A stretch of DNA of 64,000 bases from Paraburkholderia dioscoreae (GCF_902459535.1 NZ_LR699553.1:2356001-2420000); one strand, 5' to 3'; positions 9,096-17,784 are shown, counted from the first letter of the stretch. Program-made: numbers and translations. Notes: generated by a model not told the origin, from the letters alone.

Positions 9096-9866
9096 ATGGG
9101 CTCGAACATCGTGAACACCTTTGATCTCACCGGCCGCGTCGCCATCGTCACCGGCAGCAACACCGGCCTCGGCGCCGGCATGGCGCTCGCACTTGCCGAA
9201 GCCGGCTGCGACATTGTCGGCGTGAGTCGCGCCGATGCCGGCGACACACCCGCGCGTGTCGAAGCGACCGGACGCCGCTTCGCGGACGTGCGTGCCGACC
9301 TCGGCTCGATCGCGCCGGTCGAGGACATTGTGCGCGCCGCTGTCGAAGCGTTCGGCCGCATCGACGTATTGGTGAACAACGCGGGCATCATCCGCCGCGA
9401 GAACGCGCTCGATTTCACCGAAGCCGATTGGGACGCGGTGGTGGACCTCAATCTGAAGAGCCTGTTCTTTCTTTCGCAGGCCGTCGCGCGACAGTTCGTG
9501 AAGCAGCAGAGCGGCGGCAAGATCATCAATGTCGCGTCGATGCTGTCGTTTCAGGGCGGCATACGGGTAGCGTCCTATACCGCATCGAAAAGCGGCGTGC
9601 TGGGACTCACGCGGCTGCTCGCAAACGAATGGGCGGCGCAAGGCATCAACGTGAATGCGATCGCGCCCGGCTACATGGCGACCGCGAACACGGCGGCACT
9701 GCGCGACGACGCCCAGCGCAACGACGAGATTCTCGCCCGCATTCCGGCCGCCCGCTGGGGCACGCCGCGCGATCTTGCGGGCCCGGTCGTGTTCCTCGCG
9801 TCGTCCGCTTCGGACTATGTGCACGGGCATACACTGGCGGTGGACGGCGGCTGGCTCGCGCGCTGA
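9096..9866 (+). CDS. kduD: 2-dehydro-3-deoxy-D-gluconate 5-dehydrogenase KduD
   Basis: A 256-residue short-chain dehydrogenase with the glycine-rich NAD motif TGSNTGLG, the NNAG motif, and the catalytic YTASK (YxxxK) with a preceding Ser in NVASMLS. KduD reduces 2,5-diketo-3-deoxygluconate to 2-keto-3-deoxygluconate, the compound carried by the divergent KdgT. It lies 75 bp after kduI on the same strand. The neighbourhood settles the choice among SDR enzymes. Confidence 0.94.
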   Translation: MGSNIVNTFDLTGRVAIVTGSNTGLGAGMALALAEAGCDIVGVSRADAGDTPARVEATGRRFADVRADLGSIAPVEDIVRAAVEAFGRIDVLVNNAGIIRRENALDFTEADWDAVVDLNLKSLFFLSQAVARQFVKQQSGGKIINVASMLSFQGGIRVASYTASKSGVLGLTRLLANEWAAQGINVNAIAPGYMATANTAALRDDAQRNDEILARIPAARWGTPRDLAGPVVFLASSASDYVHGHTLAVDGGWLAR

Positions 9867-9957
9867 CTCGGCAGCGGGCGCGCGACGCGGTATGCTCTCG
9901 GCGCGGCGCCGACGTGCGCGTTGGCGGCACGGGAACGCATAGACAGGGAAGACGGAA

Positions 9958-10845
9958 ATGGCAGCAAGAGGCAAACCGCGCAAGGACAGCGCCCCCGCAC
10001 ACGCGCAGGACGAGCAGACCGCCGACTTCGGCGGCATGAACAGCATGGCTTGCGACAAGGGCGAATCGGCCTCGTCGATCGGCCGCGTATTCGCCATTCT
10101 CGGCGCGATCGGCGACAGCGGGCAGATCGGCATCAGCGAACTGTCGCAACGGCTCGGCCTGTCGAAGACCACCGTGCATCGCGTGATCCAGACATTGAAA
10201 GCGCTCGGCTACGTGACGCAGGAAGTCGAAACCGAGCGCTACCGGCTCACCATCCGTCTGTTCGAACTCGGCGCGAAGGCGCTGGAAAGCGTCGATCTGG
10301 TGCGCGAGGCCGACGTCGAGATGCGCCGCATCGGCGCGGCGACCCGCGAGGCGGTGCACCTGGGCGCGTTCGATGAAGACGCCATCATCTACATTCACAA
10401 GATCGACGCCGATTATGGGCTGCGTATGCAGTCGCGCATCGGCCGGCGCAATCCGCTACATAGCACGGCGATCGGCAAAGTCCTGCTCGCATGGATGGAC
10501 CCGGCCGACGCGCGCGAAGTGCTCTCCCACGTCGAATTCCGCAAGTCGACGCAAAAGACGCTCGCCTCCGCCGAGGCCGTGCTCAGCATCCTGCCGCGTG
10601 TGCGCGAACAAGGCTACGGCGAGGACAACGAGGAACAGGAAGAAGGTTTGCAGTGTCTCGCCGTGCCGGTGTTCGACCGCTTCGGCCGTGTGATCGCCGG
10701 CCTGTCGATTTCATTTCCCACCATGCGCTGCGGCGCCGACACGAAGTCGCACTACATCGCGCTGCTCAGAAACTCGGGCCTCGCGATCTCGACGCGGCTC
10801 GGCTATCGGCAAGCGACGGCACCGGAGCAGGTCGCCGCAGGATAG
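9958..10845 (+). CDS. IclR-family transcriptional regulator (KdgR-like)
   Basis: A 295-residue regulator. A disordered N-terminus of about 35 residues is followed by a winged helix-turn-helix (ISELSQRLGLSKTTVHRVIQ, about residues 59-78) and an IclR effector-binding domain (GRRNPLHSTAIGKVLLA; EEGLQCLAVPVFD). It lies 91 bp downstream of kduD on the same strand and probably represses kduI-kduD and kdgT until a keto-deoxy sugar binds. The palindrome at 8079-8099 is its likely target. KdgR is the expected functional equivalent, but I give no symbol because orthology is inferred from context. Confidence 0.88.
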   Translation: MAARGKPRKDSAPAHAQDEQTADFGGMNSMACDKGESASSIGRVFAILGAIGDSGQIGISELSQRLGLSKTTVHRVIQTLKALGYVTQEVETERYRLTIRLFELGAKALESVDLVREADVEMRRIGAATREAVHLGAFDEDAIIYIHKIDADYGLRMQSRIGRRNPLHSTAIGKVLLAWMDPADAREVLSHVEFRKSTQKTLASAEAVLSILPRVREQGYGEDNEEQEEGLQCLAVPVFDRFGRVIAGLSISFPTMRCGADTKSHYIALLRNSGLAISTRLGYRQATAPEQVAAG

Positions 10846-10908
10846 CGGTCAAACGCGGCCGAACGGCACCGCAAATCCGTTCGCGAGCGGTCGAGCCAAC
10901 TACGACAC

Positions 10909-11841
10909 TCAGGCGGCCTTCACAGCAGCCTTCGGTTCGACGCTGCGCGTGAAACTGCGTCGGCCGTCGACGCTGACCGGCACATCGCCCTTCAACGTCA
11001 CGCGCCGCACCACACGGTGTGCATCGCCGTAATCGTTGACCGCATAGTGCTGGGTCGCGCGGTTGTCCCAGATCGCGACGTCGCCCGTCTGCCAGCGCCA
11101 GCGCACGATGTTCTCCAGACGCGTCACGTAGCCTTGCAGCAGTTCGAGCACATGCGCCGACGCGCTCGGCGTGAGGCCCACGAAACTCTTCACGAAATGC
11201 CCGAGAATCAGGGTTTTTTCGCCGGATTCCGGATGTACGCGCACGACCGGATGCTCGGTCTCGTAACGCGTGGACACGAACGCCTCGCGGTAGCGCCTGA
11301 ACGCCTCCGTGTCGCGCCCGCGCTCGCCGACGTTCGCGTGGTTCGCGTAGTCGTATTCGTTGCTGTGCACGGCCCACAGTTGTTCGGCGAGCGCTTTGAG
11401 CGGCGGCGGCAGATCGTCGTACGCAGTGGCCGTGTTGGCCCATACCGTGTCGCCGCCCACCTCCGGAATCGTCACGCCGCGCAAGATCGACGCTTGCGGA
11501 TAGGCGTCGACAAAAGTCACGTCCGTATGCCAGGAATTCGCGCGGCCGCCGCGATGCGAGTCGAGTTCGAGCAGATAGTCCGTGCCGTCCACCACCGGCA
11601 CCGTGGGATGCGAAACCGGCTCGCCAAGCAGTTTGGCGAACGCTTCCTGATCGGCGTCCTGCAAGTGCGTCTGGCCGCGGAAAAAAATCACCTTGTGACG
11701 TACCAGCGCGGCACGAATCGCTTCGACGGTGGCCGCTTCGAGCTGGCCGGACAGCCGTACGCCGCGAACTTCCGCGCCGATGCGGCCGGTGACGGGATGA
11801 AGGTCCAGTGCGTTGGACGTCGCGAGACTCAGGTTCGACAT
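10909..11841 (-). CDS. TauD/TfdA-family Fe(II)/2-oxoglutarate dioxygenase
   Basis: A 310-residue dioxygenase with the iron-binding H-x-D in SWHTDVTFVD, the distal His in GDAHRVVRRVTL and the 2-oxoglutarate-binding Arg just after it. Family members hydroxylate taurine, alkyl sulfates or other sulfonates and release sulfite, or hydroxylate other acids; the substrate here is not fixed by sequence. ATG 11841 (MSNLSLATSN) has GGGAG nine bases upstream, so the 17-residue extension to 11892 is dropped. No sulfonate transporter is adjacent. A Crp/Fnr gene lies upstream on the same strand, 130 bp away. Confidence 0.9.
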   Translation of the reverse strand: MSNLSLATSNALDLHPVTGRIGAEVRGVRLSGQLEAATVEAIRAALVRHKVIFFRGQTHLQDADQEAFAKLLGEPVSHPTVPVVDGTDYLLELDSHRGGRANSWHTDVTFVDAYPQASILRGVTIPEVGGDTVWANTATAYDDLPPPLKALAEQLWAVHSNEYDYANHANVGERGRDTEAFRRYREAFVSTRYETEHPVVRVHPESGEKTLILGHFVKSFVGLTPSASAHVLELLQGYVTRLENIVRWRWQTGDVAIWDNRATQHYAVNDYGDAHRVVRRVTLKGDVPVSVDGRRSFTRSVEPKAAVKAA

Positions 11842-11971
11842 GTTATGCAACTCCCGGTTTGAGGACGAGACAGGTCTGAATCGACGAGCCATTATCGACA
11901 GAGCGGTCGCCGCGAATCTGTCGCGCGTTGGACACTTGATAGAAGCGCTTTTTATATCGTTATGAGTTTTT

Positions 11972-12772
11972 TCACGCCGCCTCGCTCAACTCGCGCAGCG
12001 CCTTCATGTCGATCACGGTCAGGCGGCTATAACGCACATCGACAATGCCGTTGCGCACCAGCCAGCGCAGTTCCTTGTTGATGCTTTGCCGCGACGCGGC
12101 AAGCAGGGCCGCGAGATCCTCCTGCGAGAGCCTGATCGTCAACTCAACACCCTGCCCGGTTGGTCTGCCGTGCCATTCGGCAAGCGCGAGCAACTGCTCC
12201 GCCATGCGCGCGCGAAAACCCGCCAGCGCCGTCCTGCCCAGGCGGCCGTGCAGCGCGCGGCTTCGCAGACAGATCAGGTCGAGCACGTTGCGCAACAGCG
12301 CAGGCTCGCGGGCGAACAGATCGAACAAGGCCTTGCCGGGAATGTGGAACAGCGTGGTCGAACCATGCGCACGCTGATCGTGCATCGAGCCGCGCCGGTC
12401 CAGCACCGGGATGAAGTTGATGACCTCGTTCGGCCGCATATACACCGCCACCGCGCGCACGCCGGCCGAATTGGTCCAGCTCATTTCGATCGCGCCGGAC
12501 AGCACCACCTGAATGTCGTCGCAAGGTTCGTCGCGCGCGAAAATCAGCTCGCCGTTGGTCCACGTGCGGAGTTGGCCGGCGTCACACAGCGCGTCGATCG
12601 CGTGGGCCGGCCAGCTCTTCAGGCACGGATTGGCGGTGAAGGCCGCATGGATCGCGCCGCGCGCATCCGCATCGAGCGTGCGGCCGTCGCGGCGCAACCG
12701 CTGCAACGGCATCGCACGCACGAGTGGGCGGTGCGCAGCATCCGGGGTGAACGCTTCGGTAATTGTGCTCAT
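11972..12772 (-). CDS. Crp/Fnr-family transcriptional regulator
   Basis: A 266-residue regulator with an N-terminal cyclic-nucleotide-binding-like beta-barrel (about residues 60-170; NGELIFARDEPCDDIQVVLSG) and a C-terminal Crp-type helix-turn-helix (LSQEDLAALLAASRQSINKE, about residues 216-235). There is no N-terminal cysteine cluster as in oxygen-sensing FNR, and the cAMP-contact residues are not obvious, so the signal is unknown. It is upstream of, and on the same strand as, the TauD-like gene and could be cotranscribed with it. Confidence 0.9.
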   Translation of the reverse strand: MSTITEAFTPDAAHRPLVRAMPLQRLRRDGRTLDADARGAIHAAFTANPCLKSWPAHAIDALCDAGQLRTWTNGELIFARDEPCDDIQVVLSGAIEMSWTNSAGVRAVAVYMRPNEVINFIPVLDRRGSMHDQRAHGSTTLFHIPGKALFDLFAREPALLRNVLDLICLRSRALHGRLGRTALAGFRARMAEQLLALAEWHGRPTGQGVELTIRLSQEDLAALLAASRQSINKELRWLVRNGIVDVRYSRLTVIDMKALRELSEAA

Positions 12773-13387
12773 GGCTGGCCGGCAAGAAATGCGATTGAAC
12801 TGGATCGGCTGACTGATTGTGGACCCAGTGATCTAACCAGTCCTGACGGCGCACGTAAAAGACTTGTTTTTTATGTGCTTATCACGTGCGGCGTCGTGAG
12901 GCTCGCGCGTGGACGTCATGGCGTCGATATTGGCGTGATCCTGACGTTGTGCACGTCAGGCGCCCTCAAGTACTGTCCGCGCCCTCGTGCTTGCGGATGA
13001 CGCGAAAGCGCACAATCAGCCGGCTCACGCGATCTGATCGACTGAAGTCGCCAATCGGCGACTTACTCTGCAACTGAATGTATCCGTGCGGCATAGCTGC
13101 CGCGATACGCCGCGCCGAGCGCCTGACGCCCGTCGATCCAACTGCCATCCGACCCATCGCGGTACGCAAACCGCTCTGCCATTGCGTCTTTTTCACAGCA
13201 TGTTCAACGGCTTGCGTGTCTATCGCGCCACCACCCGCTCTCTACTCATTACGTTCGCGTGCACGTCATTCACGCCGCCCACGCGTTGCCGCCACACGTG
13301 GCTATCGACACGTCCTGTTACACACAAACACACCGGTAATTCCACCGGTCAGTAGAGTTCGGGGCACAAGGAAACGGGAGCAATGCC
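12773..13387. other. 615-bp intergenic region with two inverted repeats, no gene seen
   Basis: The spacer separates the leftward Crp/Fnr gene from the rightward small-protein group. It contains an 8-bp-arm inverted repeat at 12940-12960 and another at 13045-13064 (AAGTCGCC, four-base loop). Neither is followed by a T-run on either strand, so they are not obvious terminators. Open frames here lack ribosome-binding sites. Confidence 0.6.
12940..12960. repeat. Perfect inverted repeat, possible operator
   Basis: CCTGACGT (12940-12947) and ACGTCAGG (12953-12960) form a perfect palindrome around the 5-bp centre TGTGC. It is about 170 bp upstream of the Crp/Fnr start codon. A regulatory site is possible; the cognate factor is unknown. 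Confidence 0.4.
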
Positions 13388-13516
13388 ATGAAAAGAATTT
13401 TCGCGCTGGCCATTCTGGCCGTCACGCTCGGGGGTGCATTGAGCGGTTGCATCGTAGTTCCGGAAGGCGGCTATCACGACCACGGTCACTACGATCACGA
13501 TCGCGACCGCTATTGA
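13388..13516 (+). CDS. Small His-rich lipoprotein
   Basis: A 42-residue exported protein. It starts MKRIFALAILAVTLGGALSG and has a lipobox LSGC with the lipidated Cys at residue 21. The mature part is only about 22 residues and is rich in His, Asp and Tyr (YHDHGHYDHDRD), which suggests metal binding. GGGAG lies seven bases before the ATG. The next gene, 53 bp on, encodes another exported His-rich protein, so the two are probably one unit. It is short enough to be missed by standard gene callers. The function is unknown. Confidence 0.75.
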   Translation: MKRIFALAILAVTLGGALSGCIVVPEGGYHDHGHYDHDRDRY

Positions 13517-13569
13517 GCGCGAACCGCGCAGGACTGTCCACTTACCGTCGTAGAAGCCGGAAATAAAAC

Positions 13570-13956
13570 ATGAACGAATCACGAAACCGCTGGCTGTCTG
13601 CGGCGATCGTTGCGGGTCTGGGAATTGGCGCATCGTCAGTCGCGCTGGCCCACGTCGATGTGGGCGTGAACATCGGCATTCCGGGTGTCGCTTATGCGCC
13701 CGAACCCGTGTATGCCCCGCCACCTCCGATCTACGCGCCGGCTCCGCCCGTGGTCGTGGTGAGTCCGGGCTGGTACGGCGAGCGCTACTATGACGGCCGC
13801 CGCTACTGGGACCGGCGCGAGTGGGAAGAGCGTCATCACGGCGAACGCGAATGGCATGACGCGCGCGGCCCGCACGGCGACTGGCGCGGTCACGACAATG
13901 GCTGGCATGGTCACGGCGACGACCGCGGTCACGGTCACGGTCACGGCGATCATTGA
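13570..13956 (+). CDS. Exported Pro- and His-rich protein (PXPV-repeat type)
   Basis: A 128-residue protein with an N-terminal signal peptide ending about residue 27 (SSVALA|HVDVG). A Pro/Tyr-rich stretch with PXPV-like repeats follows (APEPVYAPPPPIYAPAPPV), then a charged Arg/Glu section and a His/Gly-rich tail (HGHGDDRGHGHGHGDH). The composition suggests a periplasmic or surface protein with metal-binding capacity. It lies 53 bp downstream of the small His-rich lipoprotein. The function is not established for this family. Confidence 0.82.
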   Translation: MNESRNRWLSAAIVAGLGIGASSVALAHVDVGVNIGIPGVAYAPEPVYAPPPPIYAPAPPVVVVSPGWYGERYYDGRRYWDRREWEERHHGEREWHDARGPHGDWRGHDNGWHGHGDDRGHGHGHGDH

Positions 13957-14041
13957 TGCACACGCATGCACACGCGCCGGCCGCGTCGGTGACACGGCCA
14001 GGCGCACGCATTCGCGCCACATCTTCTGCAGGAGCGACGCT

Positions 14042-14290
14042 TTGCTACGCAGCGATCCGAGACGAGTCACCGCGCAAATCAACGACACGCTGATCTGCGC
14101 TGAATATAGCGAGCAGACCGGTCAATTGTGTTTGCGTCGGGACGGCACACTGTTGCGCGAATGGTTTCCACCTCACTCGTGGATCGCGATTGCGTCAGTG
14201 GCGGGCGCGCGGCATTGGGGCACGCGGCCTAGCGATGATGATCTGCTGGCGCTGCTGCACAACCAGATGACCCTGTTGCGCGCGCCATAG
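14042..14290 (+). CDS. Small protein of unknown function (TTG start)
   Basis: An 82-residue protein. TTG 14042 is proposed as the start because GGAG lies at 14031-14034, seven bases upstream; the frame is open further upstream but overlaps the preceding gene in another frame. It contains 14 strongly charged residues and a Trp/His-containing stretch (REWFPPHSWIAIASVAGARH). No signal peptide or known domain was recognised. It follows the two His-rich exported proteins in the same direction and may be cotranscribed. Confidence 0.55.
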   Translation: MLRSDPRRVTAQINDTLICAEYSEQTGQLCLRRDGTLLREWFPPHSWIAIASVAGARHWGTRPSDDDLLALLHNQMTLLRAP

Positions 14291-14342
14291 AAAACAGTCG
14301 GCTCGCGCGCGGCGTTACATTCGCCGCGTGCGAGCCGTTTGC

Positions 14343-14594
14343 TTAACGGGCGTTGTAAATCGGCGGCGAATAGGAACTGACCGTCGTGTCGCCACCGTGA
14401 CCGGCTTGCCACGTGCCACGGCTGCCTGAACCATAACCGCTGTTATTGGCCTGAGCCGGAGCCTGCTGGCTCGAAGCCTGAGCCTGCACAGCCTCTGCGC
14501 CTTGCGACGCCGGCTGATTGGACGACTGAGCGAACGAGGCTACCGGCGCGACAAGAACAACGGCGATAGCAACAGCTTGAATGAGCGACTTCAT
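14343..14594 (-). CDS. Small exported protein, DUF4148-like N-terminus
   Basis: An 83-residue protein with a clear signal peptide (MKSLIQAVAIAVVLVAPVAS|FAQ). The mature part of about 60 residues is rich in Gln, Ser, Ala and Gly and ends GGDTTVSSYSPPIYNAR. The start resembles the many DUF4148 periplasmic proteins of Burkholderia, but the central helical part of that family is missing, so it is a divergent or shortened relative. GGAGGTGG lies just before ATG 14594, which rules out the longer frame to 14675. The function is unknown. Confidence 0.8.
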   Translation of the reverse strand: MKSLIQAVAIAVVLVAPVASFAQSSNQPASQGAEAVQAQASSQQAPAQANNSGYGSGSRGTWQAGHGGDTTVSSYSPPIYNAR

Positions 14595-15231
14595 GAAACC
14601 ACCTCCAAAGATTGTCTTTCTGCGCGCTGCGGATGGGGCTGTTGTTGCAGCGGTGAATACAGTGTAGGTGCCCACCGCAACGGAATAAATCCGCTAATCC
14701 TGAATTCACTGTTGCTGTTGTCACTACAATAAAAAAACAGCTGTCGAGCGAGTGCTTTTCAAAGTATTTGCTCGAAATACACCGCTTTCTCTGCTGCAAC
14801 GCCGGGACTGTTCTGCATAGTGCTCATAGTGTCTCTTCTGCTGCGCAGCAGTCTTTTCGAGGCCGGCATAGCGAACAGGCTGCGGGGTTTCACGAAAGTC
14901 GGCGGCGGCCCGATTTCCGGCCACTCCCGAACTCCGAAATGGCTCGCGCCGAGACGGATATGAATAGCCGCCACATGCGCCAATGGCGACGTCTCGCCCG
15001 ATCCGTGCCTCGCCTCCGCAGCCCGAAACAATTGGGCACGCTACGCCATCAAGTTCCAGGTGAGCCCCGACTCGAACGCGTCGCGCAATCGCGTTTTCGG
15101 ACGTGCGGGATAGAGACGAACAGCAAGACGGCGTGCCGGCGAAAATGCAGAGAATTTATCTTTTTTATAAGATGTGATTTTTTCCAAATCCGCAGCGCAA
15201 TTACGCTGCCACGTGCGCTTCAGGAGCAAGC
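14595..15231. other. 637-bp intergenic region, AT-rich near lpxO
   Basis: No credible gene. The left part must hold the promoter of the small exported protein. The right end (about 15140-15200) is unusually AT-rich for this window, with an ATCTT/AAGAT inverted pair around a T-run, and probably holds the lpxO promoter. Confidence 0.55.
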
Positions 15232-16134
15232 ATGCGGTGGTTGATTCTCATCTGGTTCACAGCTAGTGCGGCCTATGTTTCGAGACGCGGCACGGTTCGA
15301 TTCGGATTCTGGCGGCAATTATCAGACCATTCGACATTCATGGCGCCCGTCAATTGCCTCTGGTACATGCTGTCGACACTCAAGTCCAATGCCTTCATCG
15401 ATAAAAAGCTTTTTCCGGAGCTGGCGACATTGCAGGCCAACTGGAAAACCATCCGGGACGAGGCACTCGCGGTCGACGCCGCGCAAAAGATATCGGCGTC
15501 GAGTAACTACAACGATATTGGCTTCAACTCGTTCTTTAAAACGGGTTGGCGGCGTTTTTATCTGAAATGGTACGACGCGCCTCATCCATCCGCTGAAGCC
15601 CTGTGTCCGGTCACCACGCGGCTGCTGCAGGGCATCCCCACTGTCAAGGCCGCCATGTTCGCGCAATTGCCGCCGGGCGCAAGCCTGGTTCGCCATCGCG
15701 ATCCGTACGCGGGATCCATTCGCTATCACCTTGGACTCGTCACACCGGACGACCCCAAATGCTATATCGACGTGGATGGCCAGCACTATTACTGGCGCGA
15801 CGGCGAGGTTGTGCTATTCGACGAAACCTATATTCACTACGCGAAGAATGAAACCGATAAGTCGCGCATCGTTCTTTTCTGCGATATCGAGCGTCCAATG
15901 TATTTTCGCTGGGCGGCCGCGCTCAATCGAATGTTTTCCGCCATTCTGCTTCGCGCGGCAGCCTCGCCGAACGAAGCAGGAGATCGCACCGGGTTTCTGA
16001 ATCGCATCTTCAAATACCTGTACGCCGTGCGACGGCTCGGAAAACGTATCAAGGCATGGCACCGGCCAACGTACTACATAATCAAATGGATTCTGTTCGG
16101 TGCGATTATCGTCGGTATATTCGCCGCGTTGTAA
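15232..16134 (+). CDS. lpxO: Lipid A 2-hydroxylase LpxO (aspartyl/asparaginyl beta-hydroxylase family)
   Basis: A 300-residue Fe(II)/2-oxoglutarate hydroxylase, close to the length of Salmonella LpxO. The core has the metal His with its acidic partner in LVRHRDPYAGSIRYHLGL and the distal His and 2-oxoglutarate Arg in ETYIHYAKNETDKSRIVLF. Hydrophobic segments at both ends (about residues 1-15 and 282-300) fit an inner-membrane protein. LpxO 2-hydroxylates a secondary acyl chain of lipid A. An AGGAGC element precedes the ATG. Its base composition is clearly lower in GC than its neighbours, about 45% in a 60-bp stretch I counted, suggesting a different origin or relaxed codon use. Confidence 0.88.
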   Translation: MRWLILIWFTASAAYVSRRGTVRFGFWRQLSDHSTFMAPVNCLWYMLSTLKSNAFIDKKLFPELATLQANWKTIRDEALAVDAAQKISASSNYNDIGFNSFFKTGWRRFYLKWYDAPHPSAEALCPVTTRLLQGIPTVKAAMFAQLPPGASLVRHRDPYAGSIRYHLGLVTPDDPKCYIDVDGQHYYWRDGEVVLFDETYIHYAKNETDKSRIVLFCDIERPMYFRWAAALNRMFSAILLRAAASPNEAGDRTGFLNRIFKYLYAVRRLGKRIKAWHRPTYYIIKWILFGAIIVGIFAAL

Positions 16135-16170
16135 TCTGGCGAGGCGCGTGTCTGCCGCGCCTCACCCCAC

Positions 16171-16812
16171 TCAGGAGGCGACCGCCACGGAAAAGGCCGG
16201 CCTGCTTCTGATCGCCTGAAGCCACCGCTCCAGCGAAGGCAGCGGTTGCGGCGCATCCAGCCTGTCGGCGAACCGTTCGGCCAGATGCACCCAGCGGTGC
16301 GCCGCAAGGCCGACGCCGATATCGGCCACGGTAAAGCGACCCTGCGCAAGATAGTCGTGTTTTTCGAGGACTGCGTCCGCAATGCCGAGAAGCCGCGTTG
16401 CTTCACCATATGAACGCCTGATGGCGTCATAGTCGCGTTGCGCCTCCGGCACGCGCGTCAGCCCCAGGAACGCAACGCGCAACGTCGCCCACAGCGTGCC
16501 GAGTTGCCAGTCCATCCAGCGCTCGACGTCGGCGCGCTCGGCGGGTTCGGACGGCAGCAAGGTCTGCGCATCATATTTCGCGGCCAGATAACGGACGATC
16601 GTATTGGACTCCCACAGCACGCACTCACCATCGACGAGCGTGGGCACCAGTCCGTTCGGATTGAGCGCACGATACTGCGGCGTGTCGATCACGCCGAATT
16701 CGAGTCCTGCATCGATCCGCGAAAACTCGCGCCCTTCCGTGAAACCCAGTTCAGCGAGACACCACAGCACTTTCTGCACATTGATCGAACTGCGTCGGCC
16801 ATAAACCTGCAT
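16171..16812 (-). CDS. Glutathione S-transferase family protein
   Basis: A 213-residue protein with the thioredoxin-like N-terminal domain (MQVYGRRSSINVQKVLWCL; NPNGLVPTLVDGECVLWES, the cis-Pro and glutathione-binding ES motif) and an all-helical C-terminal domain with the N-capping motif FTVADIGVGL. These enzymes conjugate or reduce electrophiles with glutathione. The active Ser/Cys lies in the RRSSINVQK region. It converges with lpxO and stands alone. The substrate is unknown. Confidence 0.93.
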   Translation of the reverse strand: MQVYGRRSSINVQKVLWCLAELGFTEGREFSRIDAGLEFGVIDTPQYRALNPNGLVPTLVDGECVLWESNTIVRYLAAKYDAQTLLPSEPAERADVERWMDWQLGTLWATLRVAFLGLTRVPEAQRDYDAIRRSYGEATRLLGIADAVLEKHDYLAQGRFTVADIGVGLAAHRWVHLAERFADRLDAPQPLPSLERWLQAIRSRPAFSVAVAS

Positions 16813-16905
16813 TGCAATACCTCATCGGCTAGTGAATTCGGGCGATTATCACATTCACGAGGCCTGATCCGAAACGGGCGTTCGTCTCGCGGAACAGGCG
16901 TGGGT

Positions 16906-17670
16906 CTAGCCGATCAGTTCCCGATGCAGTGCCATGAATTCATGAGCGAGCTTGTGCCGGGGGTCGAAGTGAATCATCGGCTTGGCGTACTGATGCGACT
17001 CGCGAATTTTCACGGACGTCGACAATCGCGACGCCAGCACAGGCAAACCCTCGCTGATCAGTTCCTCGACCAACTGAAGGGGCAGGCTCGCGCGCGGTTG
17101 AAACTGGTTGATCACGATTCCCTCGACTTCCAGCGCGGCGTTATGGTCCTGCTGAATCTCCTTGACGTTGTCGAGCAGCGTATACAAGGCCCGGCGCGAG
17201 AAATCGTCGCAATCGAAAGGAATCAGGCAGCGTTCGACCGCAATCAGCGCGGAGCGGGTATAGAAATTCAACGCCGGGGGCGTATCGATGTAAATCGCGT
17301 CGTACTCGTCCAGTTCGTTCAACGCGTCACGCAGCTTGTAGATCTTGTAGCGCGACTCGAGCTTGCCGTGAAGCGTGTCGAGATCCGGATGAGAGGGCAT
17401 CACATCGAGGTTCTCGAATGGCGTGCGGTGAATGAAAGTCGAAACCGGCGTCGGCCTGAAGCTGAAACTCAAGGCCGTTTCGAAGAAGTCCGCGACGTTG
17501 GGCTTGAGATCAGTCGCCTCTTTGCCAAGCAGATACTGGCTGGAATTACCTTGCGGGTCGAGATCGATGACCAGCGTACGCAGGTTCTCGCTGGCGTTGA
17601 TGGCCGCCAGGTTGCATACGATGGTCGATTTGCCCACCCCGCCCTTCTGGTTGAAAATGACACGCCGCAT
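16906..17670 (-). CDS. Orphan ParA-family ATPase
   Basis: A 254-residue MinD/ParA-type ATPase with the deviant Walker A motif NQKGGVGKST (both signature lysines), the switch I motif DLDPQGNSS and the Walker B region YDAIYIDTPPAL. ParA proteins move DNA or protein cargo by patterning on the nucleoid. There is no parB next to it and no centromere-like repeats were seen, so it is an orphan. Chromosomal orphans often position chemosensory arrays, secretion machines or other cargo. It lies between a glutathione transferase and pobA, with no obvious functional link to either. Confidence 0.9.
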   Translation of the reverse strand: MRRVIFNQKGGVGKSTIVCNLAAINASENLRTLVIDLDPQGNSSQYLLGKEATDLKPNVADFFETALSFSFRPTPVSTFIHRTPFENLDVMPSHPDLDTLHGKLESRYKIYKLRDALNELDEYDAIYIDTPPALNFYTRSALIAVERCLIPFDCDDFSRRALYTLLDNVKEIQQDHNAALEVEGIVINQFQPRASLPLQLVEELISEGLPVLASRLSTSVKIRESHQYAKPMIHFDPRHKLAHEFMALHRELIG

Positions 17671-17784
17671 TTGCCTTTGCCCCTATTTCGAAGAACGCGC
17701 TAAAGGGAGAGCATACCCCGGCAAAATGAAAGCGCGAACATGCACAGTCTACGGTATGCCCGCTGAACACTGTGCCCTGCTCGC

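Noticed and set aside
13045..13064. Inverted repeat AAGTCGCC as a terminator
   Set aside because: No T-run follows on either strand and no gene ends just before it.
16906..17670. Plasmid or integrated-element partition locus
   Set aside because: A ParA gene alone, without parB, rep, integrase or repeats, and with chromosomal metabolic genes on both sides, does not support an element.
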